From the NCBI GenBank assembly GCA_905182475.1, contig CAJJBR010000121.1:1-36039 (forward strand): a DNA stretch of 36,039 nucleotides, in the 5' to 3' direction. A model generated the notes under the pieces. The model worked only from the letters and a program-made list of their open reading frames with translations, did no database searches and was not told the origin of the DNA. Positions 16,427 to 24,692 of this stretch are shown in pieces; position 1 is the first letter of the stretch; every line of letters begins with the position of its first letter. This DNA is from Akkermansiaceae bacterium. GTDB taxonomy: Bacteria > Verrucomicrobiota > Verrucomicrobiia > Verrucomicrobiales > Akkermansiaceae. Position numbers and translations under genes: made by a program.

Positions 16427-16459
16427 GATTTCGAGTTTCAAGTTTACTGTTTGAATTTC

Positions 16460-17908
16460 ATGCATCTCAGCGACTTCCCAGACCGCCTCTCTCCCATGCT
16501 CGTAAAAGAGCTGCGCCAGGGACTGCGGACAAAATCCTTCATTGCCGTCTTCCTTACCCTCCAGGCACTTCTCGGCATCATCCTCCTTACCGCAAGCGCG
16601 GCAGCCACCTCGGATCACGCGGGCAGTTCCATTTCGAATATCATCTTCATCTTCTTCTCCATCGCGGTTCTCATCATTCAACCGCTGCGTGGCATTGGCG
16701 CGCTTTCTTCGGAGGTAAAAGGAAACACCATCGACATGATGGTTCTCACCCGACTTTCCGCCTGGCGTATCGTCACCGGAAAATGGTCGGCCATCGTTTC
16801 CCAATCCGCCCTCATCCTGGTTACAATTATCCCCTATCTCATCCTCCGCTACTTCTTCGGTGGGATGAATTTGCTCGGGGAAATTGTTCTACTGGGAATG
16901 ATCTTCTTCACTTCCGCCACGATTACAGCTGTCACGGTCGGCCTCTCCGCCTCCGGTTCCATCATCCTCCGTTCCGTCCTCCCCATCGTCGGGTTGCCCA
17001 TCGGCGCTTACGCCCTGCTCATGCTCCTCACCTTCGGCGGGGGCATCGAGGATCTCGTGGAGTTTTGTGCACTTGAGAGGAAAGAGTCGTGGATCGGGCT
17101 CTCCATGTTTCTGGCTGCCTCCGCATATCTCGGGTTCTTTTTCCTATCCACGGGCACCTCCTTGATCGCCACCTATGCGGAGAACCATTCGACACTGCGG
17201 CGACTGATCGCATTCGTGACAGCCATCGCCGCCGCGATTTTGTGTAGTATTTCCACGATCACCGATTACGAGGCGATTCCTTTCGTATTCGCCCTCATAC
17301 TCGCTCCCGTGTTCGCCGTTTCCCTGACGGAATTCGCCCCTCTCGTTTCCCCCGTTTACCTAAAGTTCATGAAACTGGGTCCGTTAGGAAGACTTGCCGG
17401 CCTCTTCTTCTTTCCCGGCTGGCCATCCGGTGTTTTCTTCTGCGCACTTATCACGATTGTTGCGGTGATTCCTTTCGCCATTAATGTCCCCAGCTACTAC
17501 GACGACGACATCACCATAGCCAGCCTCGCCTGCCTTGGCACCCTCCTCTTCCCGGCCGCGCTGGTTAATCTCCTACGGATGAAAGGCCCGCAACGCGTCT
17601 CCAACTACATACTCTTCGGTTTAGCTTCGTGCATCCTAGCAATGGTTCTAGCCGGTATTGGCGACTCCATGTCCAGTCGGGATTTCCTCTGGCTCTTCGT
17701 CTGGCTGCCTCCCGTCATCCTAGCCATGCAGTCAAGCAGCGGCTTCAGCGACGATATGCTAATCACGGCAGCCGTCGTGATCGATGCCGCACTCTTCGCC
17801 CTGCTCCTGATCCTTGCCCAGCACAATTTTCGGGCATCAATCAACGGCATTAAGGATTCCCTTTCCGAAGACAACGACAGCAAAGAGCCGGAGCCGACCA
17901 CACCCTGA
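16460..17908 (+). CDS. ABC-2 type transporter permease
   Basis: A 482-residue polytopic membrane protein with about 12 hydrophobic helices. It opens with the ABC-2 permease pattern: an amphipathic start (LSPMLVKELRQGLRTKSFI), a first helix (AVFLTLQALLGIILLTASAA), and a conserved loop GIGALSSEVKGNTIDMMVLTRLSAWRIVTGKW, which in this class contacts the ATPase. The second half carries further helices and ends in an acidic cytoplasmic tail. It pairs with the ATPase immediately upstream, and one permease of this length could supply both halves of the channel. The start is the ATG at 16460; a TTG at 16451 lies in repeat-like spacer and is not preferred. It closes the operon; the next 217 bases hold no gene. 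Confidence 0.88.
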   Translation: MHLSDFPDRLSPMLVKELRQGLRTKSFIAVFLTLQALLGIILLTASAAATSDHAGSSISNIIFIFFSIAVLIIQPLRGIGALSSEVKGNTIDMMVLTRLSAWRIVTGKWSAIVSQSALILVTIIPYLILRYFFGGMNLLGEIVLLGMIFFTSATITAVTVGLSASGSIILRSVLPIVGLPIGAYALLMLLTFGGGIEDLVEFCALERKESWIGLSMFLAASAYLGFFFLSTGTSLIATYAENHSTLRRLIAFVTAIAAAILCSISTITDYEAIPFVFALILAPVFAVSLTEFAPLVSPVYLKFMKLGPLGRLAGLFFFPGWPSGVFFCALITIVAVIPFAINVPSYYDDDITIASLACLGTLLFPAALVNLLRMKGPQRVSNYILFGLASCILAMVLAGIGDSMSSRDFLWLFVWLPPVILAMQSSSGFSDDMLITAAVVIDAALFALLLILAQHNFRASINGIKDSLSEDNDSKEPEPTTP

Positions 17909-18125
17909 ATATTCCGTTTCCCGCAATCGCTTTCATTTTCTCCCTCCTCTCAGCAGCACCGGTGGGATTCTCTAGCGGAGATGATCGTCCAAAACGGTTG
18001 GAGAAAAGCAGAGCCGTAGGCCGGTGAGTGCCGTCAGCCTGCAGCGAGCCGCACGGTATTGGCACGACAAGGCCGGCCATTTGATGTGCTCGCCTATATA
18101 GTTACCAACTATCGGGTTCATCCGC

Positions 18126-19064
18126 TCAGTGAGCAGGCTTTCCGCGTAGTTTTTTATAACTCATTACAATTCCCAAAACCACAGCCCCGGCGATGAGTCC
18201 GCAGATTCCATTGAGCAACGAAGGCGCGATGGCTGAAAAAACAGCGATAATTCCACCCATTGCTTTCAAAGATTCGCCCATATGCTCGATCTGATGATGC
18301 AGCCAAGGAATTCCGTGAGTCAAAATACCACCACCAACCAGGAACATCGCGGCAGTGCCTAAAATCGATAGCGTTTTCATTAAAAACGGTGCCGCCCATA
18401 GAATCGCGGAACCCATTTTACGTAAAATCGCGTTGAACTGTTGGGTCAGGTAAAGGCCTAGATCATCCAGTTTCACGATTCCCGCGACCAGTCCATAAAC
18501 GCCGACCGTCATCATCACGGAGATCGCTGAGAGCACTGCCAACTGCCGCGTAAAATCCGCTTCCGCGACCGTGCCAAGCGTGATCGCAATGATCTCCGCG
18601 GATAATACAAAATCCGTCCGCACCGCACCTTTGACCTTCTCCGCCTCGGTCTCGACTTTCTCTGAAGGAGTCGTTTCTGCGAGTTGCTTGATTTCTTTCT
18701 CCGCCTCGTGCTCGGATTTTTTGCCGCGATGCTGGAAGGCGTGATGGAGTTTTTCTACTCCCTCAAAACACAGATAAAGCCCGCCCACCATCAGCAGCGG
18801 AGTGATCGCCCACGGTGCGAAAGTGCTGATCACCAAGGCAAGCGGAACCAGAATCAGTTTATTGAGGGCAGATCCCTTCGCCACAGCCAATACCACCGGA
18901 AGCTCGCGCTTCGCAACCACACCACTCACCTGCTGCGCGTTCAGCGCTAGATCATCCCCCAGCACCCCGGCTGTCTTCGCCGCCGCCTTTTTCGTAAGAA
19001 TGGAAACGTCATCGAGGATCGTCGCGATATCGTCGAGAAGAGTAAGTAAACTGCCAGCAGCCAT
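18126..19064 (-). CDS. DUF808 family inner-membrane protein
   Basis: A 312-residue membrane protein matching the DUF808 family (E. coli YedI). It starts MAAGSLLTLLDDIATILDDVSILTKKAAAKTAGVLGDDLALNA, the family's hallmark N-terminus, followed by ELPVVLAVAKGSALNK. Hydrophobic helices lie at about 71-98, 165-185, 190-215, 240-262 and 275-302, with a charged Glu/Lys loop at about 112-150. No biochemical function is established for the family. The gene stands alone, divergent from the small membrane protein at 19289. Beyond the stop is only a weak ATAGTT-ACC-AACTAT hairpin with no T-run. Confidence 0.9.
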   Translation of the reverse strand: MAAGSLLTLLDDIATILDDVSILTKKAAAKTAGVLGDDLALNAQQVSGVVAKRELPVVLAVAKGSALNKLILVPLALVISTFAPWAITPLLMVGGLYLCFEGVEKLHHAFQHRGKKSEHEAEKEIKQLAETTPSEKVETEAEKVKGAVRTDFVLSAEIIAITLGTVAEADFTRQLAVLSAISVMMTVGVYGLVAGIVKLDDLGLYLTQQFNAILRKMGSAILWAAPFLMKTLSILGTAAMFLVGGGILTHGIPWLHHQIEHMGESLKAMGGIIAVFSAIAPSLLNGICGLIAGAVVLGIVMSYKKLRGKPAH

Positions 19065-19288
19065 GCAAGACCATCGTCTGGAATTTTACTAATCAGGCAA
19101 GAGGGAAGTGTAGTGATCACCTTCACTCTTATTCCATGTCCATGTCCTTCCTCTTCGCAAATGCCCTGACTCGCTGCGTATTGGCAGAGAACCTTACGGC
19201 TTGGATCGGTTCGGCAAGATTTCATCTTCACAGGAATTTCACCATCGGCAAGTGGACATGGCTGCCCATTCCGCATCTACTGGCTCCA

Positions 19289-19774
19289 ATGACTCCGTTG
19301 CGACAAATCCGACTTGCCATCCTGATCGTCATTTTTGGTTTGGTTCTTAGCGGAGTGACGGCCTTCCCGCTGCTTCACGAGCTGAATTTTCTTTCCAAAA
19401 TTCTCGCCGGGGCGGCCACTGATCCATCGGCACACACCGGATTCGTGCAATGGATACTACGAGTGCGGGAGGGACTTGAGGAAACTTATAAACACTATCC
19501 GTTCATCGCTTACGGAACGGATTGGCTGGCGTTCGCCCACCTTATGATCGCCGCGTTTTTCGTGCTGCCATGGCGCGATCCAGTGCGCTACGCAGGAGTC
19601 CTATGGGTGGGGATCTTTTGTTCCCTGATGATTTTTCCGCTGGCCTTCATCTGCGGCCCTATACGTGGCATTCCCCTTTGGTGGAGCGTGATCGACTGTT
19701 CCTTCGGGGTGTTCTGTATTCTACCGTTGTGGTTCGCATTGCGAAAGATCCGCCTAATTTCCATAGAAACGTGA
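19289..19774 (+). CDS. Four-helix membrane protein, conserved hypothetical
   Basis: A 161-residue protein with four predicted membrane helices: about 7-26, 75-93, 102-122 and 131-150. It contains the strings VLSGVTAFPLLHELNFL, HYPFIAYGTDWLAFAHLMIA and FPLAFICGPIRGIPLWWSVIDCSFG. I recall clearly similar proteins in Bacteroidetes, all without assigned function. The frame is open upstream to 19136, but the ATG at 19289 (MTPLRQIRL) starts just before the first helix and fits the recalled homologues best. It is followed after 123 bases by hrpB on the same strand; nothing suggests a functional link. Confidence 0.75.
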   Translation: MTPLRQIRLAILIVIFGLVLSGVTAFPLLHELNFLSKILAGAATDPSAHTGFVQWILRVREGLEETYKHYPFIAYGTDWLAFAHLMIAAFFVLPWRDPVRYAGVLWVGIFCSLMIFPLAFICGPIRGIPLWWSVIDCSFGVFCILPLWFALRKIRLISIET

Positions 19775-19897
19775 GATTTTCATGGTTCATCGTCACGGGA
19801 TCGAAAGGGACTCTCGGGTTCCGCCGGAGGACGTGCACCACTTACCAGCTTCGTGTTTCCATTCCCTCTGCCGTGCCATACCGTGCCCGTTCAACTC

Positions 19898-22447
19898 ATG
19901 CCCGCCTCCACCGCACTCCCCATCTGGAAAATCCACGCCGACATCCTGCGCACGCTGCAAACCGGCAATCGCCTGGTGCTCGTCGCGCCCACCGGTTCCG
20001 GCAAGACCACTCAGGTGCCGCAGATGCTGCTCGATGCCGGAATCGCGGGCGACAAGATGATCGTGGTGCTGCAACCCCGCCGCGTCGCCGCTCGCACCGT
20101 GGCCACTCGCGTCGCCTGGGAGCGCGAGGTCAAACTTGGCGCTGAGGTCGGTTATCAGATCCGCTTTGACGATCACACCAGCGTTGGCACCCGCATCTGT
20201 TTTGTCACGGAAGGCATCCTGCTGCGCTGGCTCCAGGATGATCGCACGCTGGCGAACATCGGTGCCGTGGTTTTTGACGAGTTTCACGAGCGGAATCTGC
20301 TCAGCGATGTCGCGCTGGCCTTGGTAAAACATCTGCAACAGACCCAGCGCCCCGATCTGGCGATGCTGGTGATGTCCGCCACGCTCGATGCCGAGCCAGT
20401 CGCCGAGTATCTCGACCAGTGCCCCATCCTCATTTCCGAAGGGCAAAGCTATCCCGTGGAAGTCGGCTACCTCCCCCTCCCCGATCAACGCACCATCACC
20501 TCGCAGGCGGCCGAGGCCGTCGAGCGAATCATCAACGACGATTCCCCCGGCGACATCCTCGTCTTCATGCCAGGGCGCGGCGAAATCAACGGCACCCTCG
20601 ACGCGTTGCGCGGCCTGAGAACACAGGAGCGAGTCGCTTGCATTCCCTTGCACGGCGCACTCGAACCACAAGAGCAGGACCGCGCCTTCGCAAGTAATAG
20701 CTTACGGAAAGTCATCGTCGCCACCAACGTAGCCGAGACCAGCATCACCATCGATGGCATCCGCCACGTCGTCGACAGCGGGGTCGCCCGCGTGGCTCGA
20801 TACGATGCCGAACGCGGTATCGGCACACTTCTTCTAGAACCCATCAGCCGAGCCAGTGCGGACCAACGCAAAGGCCGCGCCGGCCGCACCGCGACCGGCA
20901 GCTGTCATCGCTTGTGGACTGTGGTCAGCCACAAAGACCGCGAGGAACGCAATACCCCGGAGATTCAGCGCAGCGACCTCGCCGAGGTCGTCCTGCTGCT
21001 GCACTCGCTCGGCATACGTGAAGCCGCCACTTTTGACTGGCTGGACAAACCCGATCTGCAGGCCGTCGAACGCGCCGAACGCTTGCTCACCATGCTTGGT
21101 GCCTTGCGCGATGCCGACCTCACCTCCATCGGCCGGAAGATGCTGCGCCTGCCCATGCACCCGCGCTACTCCCGCATGTTGATCGAGGCCAGCCAGCGTG
21201 GCTGCGTGCCCGATGCAGCCTTGTGCGCCGCCCTCGTCAGCGGACGTGATTTGCTCACCCGCCTGGATCGCGATGACACCCGCACCCAAGACGCCCGTCA
21301 AATGTTCGAGGAAAGCGAGGAATCCGATTTCATCACGCTGATGCGCGCCTACGACTTCGCCCAGTCGAACCGCTTCAGCTTCGACCGCTGCCGCAGCCAC
21401 GGCATCAACGCCCAGGTCGCTCGCCAGGTGGAGGAGACCTACAAACAGATCCTGCAAGCCGCCCACCAGCAGCGCCTATACCATCGCGACGACCGCGCCG
21501 CCAGCTCAGCGAGAAACGACGAAGCCCTGCTGCGTTGTCTCATGGCCGGCTTCGTCGATCAACTCGCCAAACGACGCGAACCCGGCAAGCCCGGCTGCGA
21601 CCTCACCGAGCAACGGCAAGGCCAACTCGTTCGCGAAAGCGTCGTCCAGGACGCCCCGTATTTCGTCGCCGCCAGTATGCGGCAAGCACCCTCACGCGGC
21701 CCCACGCCTCTGACCCTGCTCAGCCTCGCCACCGCAGTGAAGCCCGAGTGGATCGCCGAGATGTTTCCCCAGCATCTCAGCACCACCGTCGAGCACCTCT
21801 TCGATGCCGCACACAAGCGAGTCGCAGCCATGAGCCTTACTCGCTATCACGATCTCGTCATCGATCGAAAACCGCAGCAACGCGACCTCGATCCCGTCGA
21901 CAGCGGACGCTGCCTCGCCGAAGCTCACCGCACCGGAGCTTTCAAGCTACCGCTGATGGATCATCGGCTGAACCAATTCATCGCCCGCGTAAACCTCGTC
22001 CATGCCACCCTGCCCGAACTCGAATTCGCACCCATCGACGACGAAGCCATCGCCACCTGTCTAGCCCGCGCCTTCAAAGGCCTCTCCTTAGTAAAAGAAG
22101 CCCAGGCAGCCCCCCTCATCCCCGCCTTCCACCGCCATCTGGAAAAAGGCCAAATCGATTGGCTCAATGAATTACTCCCCCCCTCCATTCCATTCCTCGA
22201 CGGCCGCTCTCTGAAAATTTCCTATCTAAGTGGCTCACCAGAAACACAGGTGAAAATCCAAGATTGCTTCGCCCTCAAAGAGCATCCCAGCCTCTGCGAA
22301 AACCGCCTCCCAGTCATACTCAACCTCTGTACCCCCGACGGCAAACGCATCGCCAGCACCACCGCCTGGCCCCACTTCCTCGCCCGCGAATGGTCCAAGC
22401 ACCGCCCAACCGTGGCGAAGAAATTCCCCGGGCATGTCTGGAGGTAA
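19898..22447 (+). CDS. hrpB: ATP-dependent RNA helicase HrpB
   Basis: An 849-residue DEAH/RHA-type superfamily 2 helicase, close to the usual HrpB length of about 820. Motif I is TGSGKTTQVP (32-41), motif II is DEFHER (127-132; the HrpB form of DEAH), motif III is SATLD (160-164), then VATNVAETSITIDGIRHVVDSG and motif VI QRKGRAGR. The helicase-associated and HrpB C-terminal regions follow (LGALRDADLTSIGRKMLRLPMHPR, DAALCAALVSGRDLL). The tail ends KKFPGHVWR, shorter than the common YPKHxWPxDP ending. The substrate is unproven for most HrpB proteins; an RNA role is assumed. The ATG at 19898 is preferred over a GTG at 19853. GC-rich third positions produce long shadow frames on both strands. Confidence 0.93.
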   Translation: MPASTALPIWKIHADILRTLQTGNRLVLVAPTGSGKTTQVPQMLLDAGIAGDKMIVVLQPRRVAARTVATRVAWEREVKLGAEVGYQIRFDDHTSVGTRICFVTEGILLRWLQDDRTLANIGAVVFDEFHERNLLSDVALALVKHLQQTQRPDLAMLVMSATLDAEPVAEYLDQCPILISEGQSYPVEVGYLPLPDQRTITSQAAEAVERIINDDSPGDILVFMPGRGEINGTLDALRGLRTQERVACIPLHGALEPQEQDRAFASNSLRKVIVATNVAETSITIDGIRHVVDSGVARVARYDAERGIGTLLLEPISRASADQRKGRAGRTATGSCHRLWTVVSHKDREERNTPEIQRSDLAEVVLLLHSLGIREAATFDWLDKPDLQAVERAERLLTMLGALRDADLTSIGRKMLRLPMHPRYSRMLIEASQRGCVPDAALCAALVSGRDLLTRLDRDDTRTQDARQMFEESEESDFITLMRAYDFAQSNRFSFDRCRSHGINAQVARQVEETYKQILQAAHQQRLYHRDDRAASSARNDEALLRCLMAGFVDQLAKRREPGKPGCDLTEQRQGQLVRESVVQDAPYFVAASMRQAPSRGPTPLTLLSLATAVKPEWIAEMFPQHLSTTVEHLFDAAHKRVAAMSLTRYHDLVIDRKPQQRDLDPVDSGRCLAEAHRTGAFKLPLMDHRLNQFIARVNLVHATLPELEFAPIDDEAIATCLARAFKGLSLVKEAQAAPLIPAFHRHLEKGQIDWLNELLPPSIPFLDGRSLKISYLSGSPETQVKIQDCFALKEHPSLCENRLPVILNLCTPDGKRIASTTAWPHFLAREWSKHRPTVAKKFPGHVWR

Positions 22448-22548
22448 TGACGACGCCTTAGATTTTCGGGTATTCTGTGGGTGAAGCGAACATGGTTCCT
22501 ACTGCTAAATGCTTGGCCTGGAGAAAAATCTAGGAGACCTTGCAAATA

Positions 22549-23090
22549 GGGGGTAACTGAAAGTGGTGGGCAGGAGTATTTTTGAACTGGGTGACCTCAG
22601 TGGGAAGTAATTGAGACCCCGATCTGTGCCGGCCAAGGATTGGCGGTCATTCTGCCGCCAACCGGAGCGCAGCGGAGATAGAGGGACACGAAAACTGAAC
22701 CCTCCCTCAAATAAGAATCTGGAAACCGCTGAGGATGTGGCCGGGGTTGCTGGGCAGCAGAATGCAGCCCCTCCTTGGGGCTTCGCCTGATTGGTGGATC
22801 TTGTTGAATCAACCTCCAGAACGGGATCAATTTTTTTGCTCTCCCCTGCCCACGCATCCTATGCCTTCATGGGTAGTTCAGGATGTCTGAGGCTACCCTC
22901 GGAACTCCCGACCCCCGATATCCCAACCCCAACCCCGTTGGGGAATTTTTTGTACCGTTGCCCCGGGGTAGGCTTCACTGCGTTGCGCCACTTGTCCTCC
23001 CGTAGCCTTGGCGAAGGAGGAACCCCAGTCTAAAATACGTAACTACGTTGGAGTTGAAGGTTTCTGCCCACCACCTTCAGTTACACCCCC
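22549..23090. mobile_element. Possible MITE with 25-27 bp terminal inverted repeats
   Basis: GGGGGTAACTGAAAGTGGTG (start of the left end, 22549-22573) matches the reverse complement of the right end (23064-23090) with one mismatch and a two-base gap. The 542-bp interior has no plausible transposase. It holds other repeat-like strings such as ACCCCGTTGGGGAA and GTAGCCTTGGCGAAGGAGG. The whole stretch 22448-23230 has no gene that I can support. A clear target-site duplication is not visible. Confidence 0.5.
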
Positions 23091-23230
23091 TGCGGCCAAT
23101 CGCCTTTCAACTTTTCCCAAAGTGCCTCAATACTCCTTCGCCATCACACCCCAGCATTCGCGCGAGGTGGTTACCGTCATTGAGGTGCTTCTCCAATTGC
23201 TAAAATACCGGATAGAAGAAGCTTCTAGCT

Positions 23231-24036
23231 ATGCATCCCAAAATCGCTCACTGTCCATGGGTTATAAAACCAAGATACTTTCTTCTGCCATTAGCAGCCG
23301 CTTCGCTCTCAGTTTCCGCCCCTGCTGCTTCAACCACATACCAACTGGCTTCAGTCTCTAGCTTGGAGAATTACTGGCCCGGCGCAGACGGGCTGATCAG
23401 TTCAATGGATGACGTATTTTAGCCGTCGATAGTGAGGGCACTGATTCAGACAGGAACGCTTTAGGAGCGCTTTCTCACTTATCTTTCGATTTTGGCACTC
23501 CTGGAGGCGACTCCAAACTTGCGACAACTTATGATGCAATCTCTTTCCTGAATAGTGGATCATTTGTCTTTGATCCCGACGCTGGTGAAGGTTCTCCGCT
23601 GGTTCAAAGCTTTAGTATCACTAGTGGAACTGAGCCGTTCGGCGGCCATGGTCCCTTTACCGCCTCCACAACGGGTTCCATTTTAGGTTCGTCCGGTGTG
23701 TCCACTTTTGCTGTCACTGCTGCTCCATACGATGCGACTCTATTGGGCGGCCCCGCTTCCGCGACAATGAATTTCGCCGGCACTTATTCGGTTGTCGATC
23801 CAAACGGCCCTGCCACCGGAGTTGCCTACCTAGATACGGTTGTTACGCCTGCAGCACTCTTGCAAGGTGCGGTCAGCTACGTTGTTCTGACGGGGGAAGG
23901 TTCCTCTGGAGCTTCAGCAGGCTTTGGTGATTTGCCGATACAGGTAACTATGGTGGGCTTCGCAGTGACGGAGCCATCCACTTCTATGCTTCTTGTTGGC
24001 GCCTGCTCCTTGATCTTCGTAAAACGCCGTCGATAA
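23231..24036 (+). pseudogene. PEP-CTERM exported protein, frameshifted
   Basis: The first frame gives a signal peptide (YFLLPLAAASLSVSAPAAS) and about 63 residues ending SMDDVF at TAG (23420-23422). The protein sense continues one frame back: LAVDSEGTDSDRNALG onward for some 205 residues to TEPSTSMLLVGACSLIFVKRRR. That ending is a PEP-CTERM-like tail (EPS, hydrophobic helix, KRRR) for exosortase-type sorting. The switch falls exactly at TTTT (23417-23420); one more T restores GTA-TTT-TTA-GCC. The rest is a Gly/Ser/Thr-rich beta-type exoprotein of unknown function. It could be a real null allele, a sequencing indel or slippage. I treat it as broken. Confidence 0.8.
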
Positions 24037-24080
24037 GTTGATCGCTCCTTTAGGGGGAAGGAAAGATATGATCCGAGGAT

Positions 24081-24173
24081 CGTCCGGGCGGGTGACACAC
24101 GACTTTTGGCGTGGATGGCTCTGCATCCCATGAAAGTCCGGCTCCTGACACCCCGAATGACCTACGCCTTACG
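24081..24173 (+). repeat. Degenerate duplicate of the FKBP gene leader and signal-peptide start
   Basis: About 92 bases here parallel 24644-24735. Both contain GTGACACACGACTTTTGGCG or its close match TTGACACACGGCTTTTGGCG, an ATG (24130 and 24693), and an ...CTGACACCCC stretch. The copy then diverges and has no long frame. The two lie in direct orientation about 560 bases apart, bracketing the heparinase-like remnant. Confidence 0.75.
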
Positions 24174-24301
24174 GACGAAGGTATCCTGCTTTTTCGCCTG
24201 ATTCTCCGACTGGCGGTTCCCGTTTTTGACACGACAGCTCAATCCCATCCCCTCTGCCCCTCACACCTCATTTCCGGCACACCAAAGCGCCCCACCCCAA
24301 A

Positions 24302-24622
24302 AGTAAATTCCTAGGAATTTACAGCGATCTTGCCATCGCCCTCTCTCTGATCTTCTGCACCGTTGCGTCCGCCGTACCCGTTCATCCGCGGCTTCTTGTT
24401 CCAAATGCGGATTGGGAGAAACTTCCGGAACGAATGGAGAGCGTGCCCGTCGTCCGGAAAATCATCGAAGCCACCATCGTCCGTGCCGACTCAGTAATCG
24501 AGGAACCTCCCCCTCACCTCTTGCGGCATAAATACTACCAGGTGCAGAATCGCAGCATTTTATGCGAACATCCTCCGGATTTCTATCACCATTCGGGATT
24601 CATCCCATTTATGAGCATTTAG
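24302..24622 (+). pseudogene. N-terminal remnant of a heparinase II/III-like secreted protein
   Basis: One frame reads a hydrophobic signal-like stretch (DLAIALSLIFCTVASA), then HPRLLVPNADWEKLPERM and VVRKIIEATIVRADSVIEEPP, then stops at 24620-24622. The HPRLL-P-(15-20)-R pattern followed by a helix with paired prolines resembles the N-terminus of heparinase II/III family polysaccharide lyases, which run to 600 or more residues. Everything after about residue 80 is missing, and there is no good start codon in front of the signal stretch (the first ATG is internal, at 24434). The match is short, so the family name is tentative; the fragment state is clear. Confidence 0.5.
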
Positions 24623-24692
24623 GCGGAGAATGAAGCAAAAAAACGTTCGGGCGGTTGACACACGGCTTTTGGCGTGGATGCTCCTGCCTTCC

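Noticed and set aside
18098..18112. Terminator after the DUF808 gene
   Set aside because: The ATAGTT-ACC-AACTAT stem is short and AT-rich with no T-run on the minus strand.
19793..20671. 292-codon minus-strand frame opposite hrpB
   Set aside because: It covers the helicase core motifs on the other strand and has no independent features.
23417..23424. Programmed -1 frameshift in the PEP-CTERM gene
   Set aside because: The slip site is only TTTT directly before a stop codon, with no obvious stimulatory hairpin; a simple indel is more likely.
24655..24683. Sigma-70 promoter before the FKBP gene
   Set aside because: TTGACA is present, but the hexamer at the right spacing (ATGCTC) does not resemble a -10 box, so only the leader duplication is reported.
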